Part shown: in pieces, positions 8,781 through 17,270 of the stretch
How positions within the stretch are numbered: the first letter of the stretch is position 1
Layout of the letters: every line of letters begins with the position of its first letter
Assembly (NCBI GenBank): GCA_964638035.1
Contig: CAZWXD010000001.1
Location: forward strand, 62,001-126,000
Direction: 5' to 3'
Length of the DNA stretch: 64,000 nucleotides
DNA from: JAGGAG01 sp964638035
GTDB lineage: Bacteria > Gemmatimonadota > Gemmatimonadetes > Gemmatimonadales > GWC2-71-9
Notes under the pieces: generated by a model
Seen by the model: only the letters and a program-made list of their open reading frames with translations
Database searches by the model: none
Told to the model about the DNA's origin: nothing
Program-made: the position numbers and the translations under genes

Positions 8781-9826
8781 CAGTGCAACCCGAGGTGGCG
8801 GCGCGCCTCGGCCGGGGTGATCACGTAGAGGTGGTCAAGGACAGTCCCGCTGGCCTCGCGGAGGCGGAGGCGTTCCACCAGGGCGGCATGGCGCCCGCCT
8901 GCGAGCCCATCGGCGAGCAATGCCGCGCCCTGCGCTCCCTGCCTGGCGTGGTTCGCGATCCCGGTGAGGGCCCGGACCGGGCCGATGTCACCCAGGGCAT
9001 GCGACAGCCGTTCGCGCACCGCCGGGTCTGACGCGATGCGTCCCGACACCAGCACCTCACCAGCGCGTGGCGCCGACACCTGGAGCTGCCGGGCGGCCTT
9101 GATTGCGCCTTCGATGAACGCCTCGAACCCTGTAGAAGCTGAATCCCGCGAGGCCTCCGCGATGGTGCTCACCCCGCCATGGAAGAGCATCGCCTTCGTG
9201 ACCCGTCCCGCGAGGCACGCCACCTCGGCGTCCATCGCCCCACAGGCCTGCCACCCGATCGGGCCCGAGCTGCCCCCGATGCCATCGACGACCTGGCCTC
9301 CCTGCACGGCAAGCGCTGCGGTGAAGGCACCACCAAGCTCCAGCAGGATGAACGCGGTGTCCTGCGGCTGTCCGCCGAACCGCGCGGCCTGGTCCGCAAT
9401 GCCGAGCGCGGCAGCACACAGCTTGTCCGCCGTGCCCAGGTCGATGCGGTTCACTTTCCGGTGTGCCGGGACCGTGTCCAGGTGGATCACGCCGGGAAGG
9501 AAGACCATCGGCAGTCCCCGGCTTGCCAGCGCACGGCTCAGGGCTCCGAGGCCGCCGATGCCGCCCACGGTTCCCGGCGACGCCAGGAACGCCAGGCGGA
9601 TATCGGCGTCGGACGCCTCTGCGGCCCGCTGGAGCGGGAGGCCGTACCCCGACGGTCCCACCACGAGGTCGGGTGTGCCATCCACCCGAAGCGAATCGGC
9701 AAAGGCGTCGGGATCGGCCGTCACGCGTGAGGTGGGCCATGACTCGTCCCGCACCAGGCGTCCGTTCTCCAGGCCGCAGACGTCGATGGTGACCGTGCCC
9801 GGGTCGATGCCAATGACCCGCGGCAT
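8780..9826 (-). CDS. DUF1464-like ASKHA-fold protein (predicted kinase)
   Basis: This 348-residue protein starts MPRVIGIDPGTVTIDVCG, the phosphate-1 loop of the actin/Hsp70/sugar-kinase fold. It has a further glycine-rich motif ILLELGGAFTAALAV (about 160-174) and GEVLVSGRIASDPAV near residue 255. It fits the DUF1464 family, annotated only as predicted butyrate kinase-like. Its substrate is unknown. TGATG coupling to the ATP-grasp gene and a six-base gap to mtdB place it firmly in the H4MPT operon, so a kinase step in making H4MPT or the methanofuran-like carrier is a reasonable inference. Confidence 0.65.
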   Translation of the reverse strand: MPRVIGIDPGTVTIDVCGLENGRLVRDESWPTSRVTADPDAFADSLRVDGTPDLVVGPSGYGLPLQRAAEASDADIRLAFLASPGTVGGIGGLGALSRALASRGLPMVFLPGVIHLDTVPAHRKVNRIDLGTADKLCAAALGIADQAARFGGQPQDTAFILLELGGAFTAALAVQGGQVVDGIGGSSGPIGWQACGAMDAEVACLAGRVTKAMLFHGGVSTIAEASRDSASTGFEAFIEGAIKAARQLQVSAPRAGEVLVSGRIASDPAVRERLSHALGDIGPVRALTGIANHARQGAQGAALLADGLAGGRHAALVERLRLREASGTVLDHLYVITPAEARRHLGLH

Positions 9827-9832
9827 GGCGCG

Positions 9833-10705
9833 CTACTCCCGGGCGGCCACGAGCTCGCGCGCGACGTCGGCGATCGCCTCGGCGTCGAGCGTGAGGTCGT
9901 TCCGCGTGAACAGCCTGGCCACGCACGCCTTGTGCAGCTTCGTCTTGAAGCTGCCCACCCCGAAGGCACCGAAGCAGCGGATGCCAGCTCGCTCCTTGTC
10001 GGCGTCACCCACCTCGATGCCCTCGATGCCCAGTGGGGGTGCTGCGTTCAGGTCCACGGCGACCTTGAGCGACCCGTGTCCCTGCCATGCCGCGCGTGGC
10101 ACCATCTGCACCGCTGCCGGACCGGCGTTGAGGAGGATGTCCGCACCGTCCAGGAGTGGCGGCAACGCGGCCGGGTCGGACAGCACCATGGCCTCCACCT
10201 GCACGCTGAAGCGCGCACTGATGAGCTGCCGTGCCTTCTCACCCTGCTCCGGCTTCCTCGACGTGACCAGCACCGCTGCCCCCGCGCGTGCCATGAGCCC
10301 TGCCGCTCGCTGCCCCACCGGCCCGGTCCCCGCCAGGATCACCGCCCGCTTTCCCTGCAGGGTGCCGAGCACCTGCTCGATGCGCGTCACCGCAGCCACC
10401 GCCGTGGTGTTCGAGCCGTTCGAGTCCAGCATGACCGAGACGGTGAGCGGCTTGAACATGGCGTCGAGGGCCATGGCATAGAGGCCCTCGCCTGCGCTCA
10501 TGTTGTTCCCGCCGATCCAGATTGCCGTGTCCTTCAGGTTCTTCACGCCGCGGGTGAAGATGCAGCCATACACGAGGTCGCGGACGTCTCCCTCTGCCAC
10601 GCCTCCATAGGACATGACATTGTCGACGCCCGCATCGTACGCGACCACCTGGTCGAACACGCTGGGGAGGCGGGAGCTGTCGAGCTGGAGCAGGAGCTTC
10701 TTCAT
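9833..10705 (-). CDS. mtdB: NAD(P)-dependent methylene-tetrahydromethanopterin dehydrogenase
   Basis: I chose the ATG at 10705 because the product then begins MKKLLLQLDSS like known MtdB proteins; the open frame continues 13 codons upstream. It has 290 residues. MtdB oxidises methylene-H4MPT to methenyl-H4MPT, reducing NAD(P). Matching segments include VMLDSNGSNTTAVAAV (near 97-112), the dinucleotide loop AVILAGTGPVGQRAAGL, and the C-terminal FGAFGVGSFKTKLHKACV. The gene lies 96 bases downstream of fae, so the first two enzymes of the pathway are adjacent. Cytoplasmic. Confidence 0.95.
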   Translation of the reverse strand: MKKLLLQLDSSRLPSVFDQVVAYDAGVDNVMSYGGVAEGDVRDLVYGCIFTRGVKNLKDTAIWIGGNNMSAGEGLYAMALDAMFKPLTVSVMLDSNGSNTTAVAAVTRIEQVLGTLQGKRAVILAGTGPVGQRAAGLMARAGAAVLVTSRKPEQGEKARQLISARFSVQVEAMVLSDPAALPPLLDGADILLNAGPAAVQMVPRAAWQGHGSLKVAVDLNAAPPLGIEGIEVGDADKERAGIRCFGAFGVGSFKTKLHKACVARLFTRNDLTLDAEAIADVARELVAARE

Positions 10706-10801
10706 CCGGGTCGTGGATCCTGGGGTGTGGGCCTTGAAGGGCAACGGGGGGCGCTCCCAACCGCGGACCGCCCCCCGGTGCTGGAACTGGTGCTGCGGGG
10801 C

Positions 10802-11314
10802 TCAGCCTTCCGCGTTGCTCGCGAACGGGTGGCGTGCCGCCTTGTACTTCGCCAGCACGTCATCCACCGACGGCTGGTTCTTCATCGCCCGCTCGATGGC
10901 TTCCTTGGTGGCACGGTGGTTGAAGTCGTAGATCTTCTTGTCATCCGCCGCCTGCCAGTGGATGAACACCCCCACCAGGATCACCAGGTCGTCCACCTTC
11001 GCCTTCGGGATCACACCGGACGCGACCGAATCCATCACCGCCCGCGCCACGGCCGCCTGGGCCGGCCCGAACATCTGGACCGCCTGCTTGGCACCCTTGA
11101 TGGTGACCTTGTTGAAGAGGACAGTGTCAGGCTTGCACGGCAGGTTCGGCGTCACCACGGCGAGCAGGGTGGTGAACCCGTCCGTGTTCCGCGAGAGCGC
11201 CTGGGTGAACGCCTGCCCGGCCGGCCCCGACTTGGACCCGATGATGAGGTCGATGTGCGCGATCTCGTTGCCATCACCGACCAGCGATTCACCGAGGGAG
11301 TAATCCGCTGCCAT
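10802..11314 (-). CDS. fae: Formaldehyde-activating enzyme
   Basis: The 170-residue product condenses formaldehyde with H4MPT to methylene-H4MPT. The start at 11314 follows a clear GGAGG with five-base spacing; translation could be extended nine codons upstream but would lose that site. Signature segments are GDGNEIAHIDLIIG with the catalytic-type His20, VTPNLPCKPDTVLFNKV, KQAVQMFGPAQ and VGVFIHWQAADDKKI. This is a stand-alone Fae, not fused to hexulose-phosphate synthase. It is the first gene of the minus-strand operon and has its own promoter and long leader. Confidence 0.97.
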   Translation of the reverse strand: MAADYSLGESLVGDGNEIAHIDLIIGSKSGPAGQAFTQALSRNTDGFTTLLAVVTPNLPCKPDTVLFNKVTIKGAKQAVQMFGPAQAAVARAVMDSVASGVIPKAKVDDLVILVGVFIHWQAADDKKIYDFNHRATKEAIERAMKNQPSVDDVLAKYKAARHPFASNAEG

Positions 11315-11440
11315 TGCAACCTCCAGAGACGGTTGAACCACACGAGGGGACTACTGCATGACGTGCAAGGGAAGAGCAGCTTTGGCCGTAGACCCTCCTG
11401 GCCGGGGCAGTCCCGCTGTGTCCGGCGGGTAGCTCGCAGG
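11315..11440 (-). promoter_or_regulatory. Long GC-rich 5' leader of fae, possibly structured
   Basis: The inferred transcript start near 11440 leaves about 125 nt before the fae ATG. On the minus strand it can form CCCGC/GCGGG and GGCC/GGCC hairpins and a small TGCA/TGCA hairpin. GGGACTGC in the 5' part can pair with GCAGTAGTCCC near position 11350-11365 with a bulge. The ribosome site GGAGG lies at the 3' end. I do not recognise a named riboswitch; whether it folds or regulates is untested. Confidence 0.3.
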
Positions 11441-11446
11441 ACGCCT

Positions 11447-11475
11447 AGTATGGATGCCCCTCGGAAGGGTGTCAA
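11447..11475 (-). promoter_or_regulatory. Sigma70-type promoter of the fae operon
   Basis: On the minus strand a perfect TTGACA (-35, 11470-11475) is followed by a 17-base spacer and CATACT (-10, 11447-11452, four of six to consensus). It is one of the best promoter matches seen in this GC-rich window and points into fae. The spacer holds a small CCCT/AGGG inverted repeat. Confidence 0.7.
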
Positions 11476-11495
11476 GCCGCGATAGCTGTTGGCGT

Positions 11496-11517
11496 GACAC
11501 TGCCACCACTCAGTGTC
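11496..11517. promoter_or_regulatory. Perfect 7-bp inverted repeat upstream of the fae promoter
   Basis: GACACTG, eight bases, then CAGTGTC. It sits about 20 bases upstream of the fae -35 box and about 150 bases upstream of the divergent secreted-protein gene. The position suits an activator or repressor site. No cognate regulator is identified. Confidence 0.35.
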
Positions 11518-11666
11518 CTCGCTGTCCCCTCGTCGGGACGACTGTTCTGTGCTGCTCCTCGCCAAACGCCTGCCATACAATCACTTCCAAACTGGCACGT
11601 CGCTCGCCCCTTGCCACCACGGCGACACGAACCTGACAGTCGCCTACCACATTTCGTGAGGTCCAC

Positions 11667-12152
11667 ATGCGTACTGCCCTGGCGGGAACGATGCTGGTTG
11701 GCGCCCTCGCCGGCGCCGCCCCCCTGGCTGCGCAGGTCGAGGCAGCCGTCATCATCCATGAAGGGCCGGTCGCAGTCGCGGCCCGTATCGGGCACGCCGA
11801 CCTCCACCGCGCTCCGTACGTCGTGCGCGGCGGGTACGTGGTTGCCTGGGGCAACCGGGTCGCGCGGGTCATTCGGGTGCAGCCGGTGCGCTACCGCGGC
11901 CACCATTGGTGGAAGCGGTACGGCTACCGCCCCACCACCCTCTGGTTCGATGGCTACCGGTTCTACGACCGGCCCTTCCGCCGGTACGACCTGCGCGAGG
12001 TCCTGGTATTCGAGCGGCGCGGGCACTACGTGATGGCGGGAGACTTCTACCGGACGCACCGGTACCTCGGTGACGAGCCGTGGTACTTCGACGATGACTA
12101 TCACGATCGCGGCCGGCGCCACGACCATCGCCGCGGAGATTGGGGCGACTGA
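11667..12152 (+). CDS. Unknown secreted protein rich in Tyr, Arg and His
   Basis: A 161-residue protein with a signal peptide ending about APLAAQ (residue 23) and no further membrane segment. The mature part is dominated by Tyr, Arg, Trp and His, with RYRGHHWWKRYGYRP near residue 75 and an acidic/basic His-rich tail (DDDYHDRGRRHDHRRGD). I do not recognise the family. The composition recalls small periplasmic RcnB-like or metal-binding proteins, but no specific motif supports that. It is divergent from the fae operon, with about 190 bases between their starts and promoter, and is followed by a strong terminator. Confidence 0.6.
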   Translation: MRTALAGTMLVGALAGAAPLAAQVEAAVIIHEGPVAVAARIGHADLHRAPYVVRGGYVVAWGNRVARVIRVQPVRYRGHHWWKRYGYRPTTLWFDGYRFYDRPFRRYDLREVLVFERRGHYVMAGDFYRTHRYLGDEPWYFDDDYHDRGRRHDHRRGDWGD

Positions 12153-12211
12153 CCCTGTCGCGCCTCCCTGGTGCTGGATCGCCCTGATCCGGGTCGGCGC
12201 CCCCAGTACGG

Positions 12212-12239
12212 CAAGGCCCCCACGCTCGTGGGGGCCTTG
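12212..12239 (+). terminator. Rho-independent terminator
   Basis: A perfect 12-bp stem (CAAGGCCCCCAC / GTGGGGGCCTTG) with a four-base loop is followed by TCTTTCCT. It lies 60 bases after the secreted-protein gene and just before the end of the convergent HTH gene, so it may serve both strands. Confidence 0.8.
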
Positions 12240-12273
12240 TCTTTCCTGCTGCTCGCCCAGGCTGGCCGCCGTG

Positions 12274-12993
12274 TCAGGTGATGCCCCACTTCCGCATGAC
12301 CGCCTCGACGAACCACTCCCACCCGGCCAGCATCCGGTACTGCTCGGGGGTGGCGCCCGCGAGCCGCTCGACCCGGCGTCGAAGGGTCCAGACATCGCAC
12401 TGCAGCCGGGCCGCGGCCTGCGCCGTGGTGAGCCGCGTGTTGCCGGCTCCGGTGGCGAGGTGAAAGGTCTCGCGCCAGTCGGTGGCGGTGAGCGGTGACA
12501 CGGCGCGCAGGCGGCGCGCCAGCCAGCGATCACCGGGTGACAACCGGGCCAGCAGCCCCTGTGGCGGGCGGGACGCCAGGGCCAGCACCAGTGAGGCGGC
12601 GAGATCGGGGCGTCCGGCGCGCGATGCGATCCAGCCGGCCACCTGGTCGGCGTCGGGGGCGGGCCGGCCGCGCACCGCATCCTGTCCCAGCACCGCCATC
12701 GGCACGGCATCGTCTGCCCGGCGCCACACGAAGGCGGGCGTCCCACGGAGTCCCTGGAGCGCGGCATCCAGGGCGGCCGGTGCGCCACCCGCCCGCTGCA
12801 CCATCACGACCGGCACCCAGGGTGCCTGGCGTGCCGCCTCGACCACCATGGCGAGGTCCGGCCGCTGGGCGAGCTCGACCACGAAGAAGCTGCCGAGGGG
12901 TGGACTCGCCACCTGCCCCCCGACGTCGGTGTATGGAGGGGTGACCAGTCCCAGTGGGTGGACCCGCGGCGATGGCGCTGGAGGGCGGTTCAT
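12274..12993 (-). CDS. Putative DNA-binding protein with AraC-like C-terminal HTH
   Basis: The start MNRPPAP at 12993 gives 239 residues. Residues about 1-170 form an Ala/Leu-rich region of unknown fold. The C-terminus (about 175-239) has LTTAQAAARLQCDVWTLRRRV, which reads as a helix-turn-helix, followed by an EQYRMLAGWEWFVEAVMRKWG helix as in degenerate AraC/XylS-type domains. No ligand domain is recognised. It is divergent from the helicase gene with 84 bases between the starts, so it could regulate that gene. Target and signal are unknown. Confidence 0.5.
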   Translation of the reverse strand: MNRPPAPSPRVHPLGLVTPPYTDVGGQVASPPLGSFFVVELAQRPDLAMVVEAARQAPWVPVVMVQRAGGAPAALDAALQGLRGTPAFVWRRADDAVPMAVLGQDAVRGRPAPDADQVAGWIASRAGRPDLAASLVLALASRPPQGLLARLSPGDRWLARRLRAVSPLTATDWRETFHLATGAGNTRLTTAQAAARLQCDVWTLRRRVERLAGATPEQYRMLAGWEWFVEAVMRKWGIT

Positions 12994-13077
12994 GGCGGCT
13001 CCACGATACGGCGCGTGGCGCAGTGCGTCAAACGGGCGACGGCCGGGGTGCGAGTCCCGGCGGTATAGCTTTCGCTC

Positions 13078-15756
13078 GTGCATCCCGCCCGCGACCACCA
13101 CCTCCCTCCCGATCCCGAGGCGTTCCGGCACGCAGCGCACCCCCGCGGCCGCGTGGTTGTCATCGCGCCCACGCGGGCCGCCTGCGAGACGATCGAGCTG
13201 GCGCTCGGCCTGCACCTCGACACACTCCTGGAGCGGGAGCACGGCACCGACCTGCGCGCATGGGCGGCAGGGGGGCTGGGCTTCGGGATCGTGGCCGGTA
13301 CCGGCGTGGGGAAGACCCTCGGCATTCGCCCGATTGCCGAGACGATCCTGGGCGAGCCGCTCCGTGTGGGGGTGGTGAACCGCGAACGCGAAGCCACGCC
13401 GGAGACGCCGTCATGGAACGTGGTCATCGTGACCACGGGCATCGCGCGTCGCTGGTTCCAGGACGACCTCATCACCAACCGCGACACCCTCGTCGTGGAC
13501 GAGATCCACCAGACCTCGGCCGAACTCGAGCTCTGCCTGGCCCTCGGGAAGCGCGCACGGTGCCGCTTCATCTGGCTCAGCGCCACCGTCGACCCGGCGT
13601 TCTACGCCCGGTACCTCGACTCGGCCAACGTCCTGGTGACGCGCGCGTTCGACCCGGCGCTCCGGGCGCGCGTCGAGGTGCTCCCGCAGGTGCCCGAGGA
13701 GTTCCTCAACGAGAAGTACCTGAAGCGCGTCATTCGGGACCAGCGTGGTGTTGCGGTCTTCGTGCCCACCCGGGCCGAGGTGGAGAAGCTGGCAGGCGAG
13801 ATCGGCAGCCAGTGGCAGCGGCTCACGACGGCCTTCTACCACGGCGGTGAGCCGATTCGCGTGATCCGCCCATTCCTCGAGGGCGAGGTGCAGCGTCCGT
13901 TCCTCCTCGCGATGACGGCCGCCGGGCAGTCGGCCCTCAATGTGCGCGGGCTCGACACCGTGGTGATCTACGACGCCCGCTATGCCAACAAGGTTGATCG
14001 CGGCCGGAACGTGCTGCACCGGCTCTACCTCGGGGCGAACGAGATCCTGCAGATGGCCGGCCGGGTGCATGGCCGCGTGGCCGGGGGCGAGGTCACGATC
14101 CTGAGCGACCGCAAGCTGGCCTTCGAGCAGCTGGTGCCGACGCCGCCGGAGTTCCAGCTGGCGGGCGATGCGGAGCGGGTGGCGGTCACCTGCGCCGCGC
14201 TGGGCGTGGATGCGACCGAGCTGGACCTCCCTGTGGCGCTCGACCGCACGGCGTATCGCCGCGCCCTGGCGCTGCTCACGGCACGCGGCCTGGTGGAGGA
14301 AGGCCGCCTCACGGCCTATGGCCGGGAAGTGGAGGCCATGCCGGTGGAGCGGCCCTGGGGTGAACTGCTGGTCCATGCCGACACGTTGCTCACCCCGGTG
14401 GTGGCCGTCTGTGCCAGCATCGACTCGCTGCACCGCATGACCCGGGAGGAGCGTGACCTGCACGGCGCCCTGGTGAATGGGAGCGACCACCTCACGGCGT
14501 ACAACCTCTACGCCGAGGCGGTGAACCAGGTCGGCACGCTGGGTGAGGTGTACGGGCTTCCCCGGCACGTCTTCAACGAGGAGGAGCTGGCGACGTGGGC
14601 GGAGCGGCGCGGTGTGCTCGTCAAGGCTATCGAGGATACGGCACTCGGCATGGCGTCGGTCTACCGTGCCCTGGAACTCCCGCTGCCGAAGGTGCTGCCG
14701 TATGCGGGCAAGGACCTGCGGCAGCAGTGGGTCACGCTGCTCGCCCGCATCATGCCGCTCGACCTGGTGATGGACGAGCAAACCGCAGACGGCCAGGAAG
14801 CGCGGATCTCGCGCAGCTCGGTGGCAGGGAGCTGGGGCGCCGTGGCGGGCTCCCTGCGCTTCTTCGCCGACCGGTTTGGCCGCGCGCGCGCGGGCATCGA
14901 GGGGACCACCATTCCCTACGACGTGGTGCGCGACCACGCGACGTGGGGGAAGCCTGCGGTGGTCGTCGCCGGCCCCCGCAAGCACATGCACCTCGTCACC
15001 AGGCGCCGGCTCGACTACCACGGGTTCCACCTCGAGAACGTCGAGGAGGAGATCGATGGCGAGGTGCCGGCGGAGCTGCGCGAGGCCGCACGCGGCGCGC
15101 TGGCCGACGCACTCCTCGCCGGGGACACGCCGCATCCCGACCAGGGGCGCATCCGCCGGGCGAACCACGAGCTGGACGAACTCTGGCGACGCTCGGGAGG
15201 CAGCCTGGCGGCGGCCAGCCGGGACGCAGTGCGCGCCCACCTCCTGGGGCAGCTGCAGGACGTGACGAGCTGGGAGGGCTTCCTGCGCCAACGGCTCCGC
15301 CTCGAGGTGGAGGCCACGGTGCCGGATGACGTGCGCACCGCACTCGCGGCCCTTCCCGGCGCCGTGCACCTGCATGGTGATGCCGCACCGCTCACCTACG
15401 AGGTCCTGGACGGCGCCGGCATAGCCCGGCTGCACCTGCGAGAGGGGCAGGCACGCCGGCTGCGCCCGCAGGAGCTGCCCAACCTCGACCGACCGCTCCA
15501 CTATGCCATCACCCGCACGAGACAGGAGCCTGCGGTGGGCGCCACACTGGCTGAGGCGCTGCGCGCCCTGCGCACGGAGCCGCGCGAGACGGAGGGACGC
15601 AACCGGCATGGGGAGGAGGGCGGACGAGGCCGGCGGGATGCCCGCCCGCATCGAGGTGGCCACCGGGGCGGTCCAGGGGACCGGGGCGGCAGGAGCGGCG
15701 GGGGCGGCAAGGGGCGCGGGGGCAGGGGCCGCGGTGGGCGGGGCCGGTGGCGCTGA
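13078..15756 (+). CDS. DEIH-box (HrpA/HrpB-like) RNA helicase with Arg/Gly-rich tail
   Basis: An 892-residue superfamily 2 helicase with GTG start. It has Walker A AGTGVGKT (73-80), Walker B DEIH (141-144), motif III SAT (168-170) and a second RecA-like domain to about residue 360 ending ILQMAGRVHGRV (motif VI-like). A winged-helix/ratchet-like region and an OB-like C-terminal domain probably follow. The last 50 or so residues are almost only Gly, Arg, His and Asp (GGRGRRD, GGGKGRGGRGRGGRGRW), an RGG-type RNA-binding tail. Related bacterial proteins act on mRNA or ribosomal RNA. It overlaps the next gene by 10 bases. The substrate is unknown. Confidence 0.8.
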   Translation: MHPARDHHLPPDPEAFRHAAHPRGRVVVIAPTRAACETIELALGLHLDTLLEREHGTDLRAWAAGGLGFGIVAGTGVGKTLGIRPIAETILGEPLRVGVVNREREATPETPSWNVVIVTTGIARRWFQDDLITNRDTLVVDEIHQTSAELELCLALGKRARCRFIWLSATVDPAFYARYLDSANVLVTRAFDPALRARVEVLPQVPEEFLNEKYLKRVIRDQRGVAVFVPTRAEVEKLAGEIGSQWQRLTTAFYHGGEPIRVIRPFLEGEVQRPFLLAMTAAGQSALNVRGLDTVVIYDARYANKVDRGRNVLHRLYLGANEILQMAGRVHGRVAGGEVTILSDRKLAFEQLVPTPPEFQLAGDAERVAVTCAALGVDATELDLPVALDRTAYRRALALLTARGLVEEGRLTAYGREVEAMPVERPWGELLVHADTLLTPVVAVCASIDSLHRMTREERDLHGALVNGSDHLTAYNLYAEAVNQVGTLGEVYGLPRHVFNEEELATWAERRGVLVKAIEDTALGMASVYRALELPLPKVLPYAGKDLRQQWVTLLARIMPLDLVMDEQTADGQEARISRSSVAGSWGAVAGSLRFFADRFGRARAGIEGTTIPYDVVRDHATWGKPAVVVAGPRKHMHLVTRRRLDYHGFHLENVEEEIDGEVPAELREAARGALADALLAGDTPHPDQGRIRRANHELDELWRRSGGSLAAASRDAVRAHLLGQLQDVTSWEGFLRQRLRLEVEATVPDDVRTALAALPGAVHLHGDAAPLTYEVLDGAGIARLHLREGQARRLRPQELPNLDRPLHYAITRTRQEPAVGATLAEALRALRTEPRETEGRNRHGEEGGRGRRDARPHRGGHRGGPGDRGGRSGGGGKGRGGRGRGGRGRWR

Positions 15757-16661
15757 GCGTTGTTGCGGCACTGCTGCTCGTGCAGGTCCTCTTTGCCGCA
15801 CTCGCCATCGCGGGACGTTACGTACTCCCCGAGTTCCCGGCAGGCCTCCTCATCACGGTGCGCGTCGTGGGAGCCGGCCTCACGCTTGCGCTGGTGAACC
15901 TGGTGCGCGGGGGCCCCTGGGTCAGTGACGGGCGCGACCTCAGGGCGCTGGCCGTCCTGGGCGGGCTCGGCATCGCCGCCAACCAGTCGCTCTTCCTCTT
16001 CGGGCTCAAGCACACCACGGCCATCAACGCCACCATCCTGGTCACCACGGTCCCGGTGTTCACCGTGCTGGGCTCGGTCCTGCTCCGGCGCGAGCCGCCG
16101 TCGTTGCCAAAGTTCGTGGGTATCGCGCTCGCGGCCGCCGGCACGGTCTACCTCATCGGGCCCGACCGCATCACGCTGGATCCCGATGTGGCCCTGGGGA
16201 ACCTCCTCATCGTGATTGGCATGGTCTGCTACGCCGCCTACTTCCTGCTGGCCAAGCCGCTCATGCACCGCTACGACGCCATCACCGTGACCACGATCGT
16301 CATGCTGTTCGCCATCATCGGCGTGCTGCCACTGGGACTGGCGGCGCTGCGCGGTTTCGACCTCGGTGCCGTGCCCGGGCGCATCTGGGGATGGGTGGCG
16401 TTCATCGTGATCGGGCCCACCATCCTCACCTACCTCCTGAACATCTGGGCCCTGCGGCGCACGTCGTCGAACATGGTGGCGGTGTTCATCTACCTCCAGC
16501 CGGTGCTGACCGCCATGGTCGCCCCGAGACTGCTGCAGGGGGAAGCGGTGACCACCCGTGCGGCCCTCGCCGCCGTGGCCATTTTCCTCGGGCTGGCCAC
16601 CGTCATCTGGGCGGAGCGGGGTTCCAGAACGGAAGCCGTCCGGGTGGTCGCCGACGAGTAG
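15747..16661 (+). CDS. EamA/DMT-family transporter
   Basis: A 304-residue integral membrane protein with about ten hydrophobic helices in two similar halves, the EamA (drug/metabolite transporter) pattern. Segments such as LFLFGLKHTTAINATILVTTVPVF in half one and LNIWALRRTSSNMVAVFIYLQPV in half two are the paired signatures. It probably exports small metabolites, but the substrate cannot be read. The GTG start lies within the last codons of the helicase gene (10-base overlap), which indicates cotranscription. Confidence 0.85.
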   Translation: MALSVVAALLLVQVLFAALAIAGRYVLPEFPAGLLITVRVVGAGLTLALVNLVRGGPWVSDGRDLRALAVLGGLGIAANQSLFLFGLKHTTAINATILVTTVPVFTVLGSVLLRREPPSLPKFVGIALAAAGTVYLIGPDRITLDPDVALGNLLIVIGMVCYAAYFLLAKPLMHRYDAITVTTIVMLFAIIGVLPLGLAALRGFDLGAVPGRIWGWVAFIVIGPTILTYLLNIWALRRTSSNMVAVFIYLQPVLTAMVAPRLLQGEAVTTRAALAAVAIFLGLATVIWAERGSRTEAVRVVADE

Positions 16662-16676
16662 CCCAGGCGGCTGGGC
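16661..16676 (+). terminator. Hairpin just after the EamA gene
   Basis: GCCCAG-GCGG-CTGGGC begins at the last base of the stop codon. The stem is only six bp and no T-run follows, so termination is possible but weak. Confidence 0.3.
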
Positions 16677-16808
16677 AGTCCCCAAGTGTCGCCTGTCAAA
16701 GCAGATGCGCCTCGGGCGTCCCTTCTGTGGAGCCGATGCGCGGGCGGGCCAGTTGGCCCTTCCGTAGCGGAATGAAACCACCACACCCCAAATTGCGTAT
16801 CTTGAGCC

Positions 16809-17270
16809 ATGACTGAGGGATCCAGCTCCACCACAGCGCCGTCGGTCTTCTCGCCGCTTGCCAAGGCCCTCCTCGATGGATTTACCGAGGGGGTCATTGT
16901 CTTTGATGCCAGCGGGCGGGTTACCTACTCCAACCAACCGGCGCGTGATGCCACCCGCGGCCTCGACCTGGGCGGCAACGCGCGCGACCTGCTGCCCGCG
17001 CTCTCCACCCTTGGTGGCCGGCTCCGGCCACTCCGTGTGGGGCACCTGGAGCTGGGCGAGGCCGTGTTCATCCCGGGGGTGTCCGGCCCCACGACGTTGG
17101 CCGAGCGGGAGAAGGAGGCTATCGTGAAGATGCTGGACGCAAACAACTGGAAGTTGGCGGAGACTGCCCGGAATCTCGGCATCAGCCGCACGACCCTGTG
17201 GCGGCGGCTGAAGGCATACGGGCTCCACCGGGACGGCCGCACCAAATGGGCGCAATCCTCGCCACGCTGA
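16809..17270 (+). CDS. Small PAS-like plus Fis-type HTH regulator
   Basis: This 153-residue protein has two parts. Residues about 18-62 (LLDGFTEGVIVFDASGRVTYSNQPA) look like a PAS core. Residues 100-142 (EREKEAIVKMLDANNWKLAETARNLGISRTTLWRRLKAYGL region) form a Fis-type helix-turn-helix as at the C-terminus of NtrC-like activators. The AAA+ sigma54-activation domain is absent, so it should bind DNA without driving sigma54. The ATG has TATCTT six bases upstream and no Shine-Dalgarno, suggesting a leaderless or very short-leader transcript. Its end overlaps the barrel gene by 25 bases. Confidence 0.75.
   Translation: MTEGSSSTTAPSVFSPLAKALLDGFTEGVIVFDASGRVTYSNQPARDATRGLDLGGNARDLLPALSTLGGRLRPLRVGHLELGEAVFIPGVSGPTTLAEREKEAIVKMLDANNWKLAETARNLGISRTTLWRRLKAYGLHRDGRTKWAQSSPR

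Noticed and set aside
1..11314. Archaeal origin of the window because of methanopterin enzymes
   Set aside because: Bacterial fhc order, a bacterial-type promoter, GGAGG sites and many bacterial lipoproteins; H4MPT genes are known in several bacterial phyla.
13411..15801. A 796-codon open frame antisense to the helicase gene
   Set aside because: Arg/His/Gln-rich low-complexity translation with no motifs; it is the mirror of a GC-rich coding strand. The plus-strand frame has intact helicase motifs.
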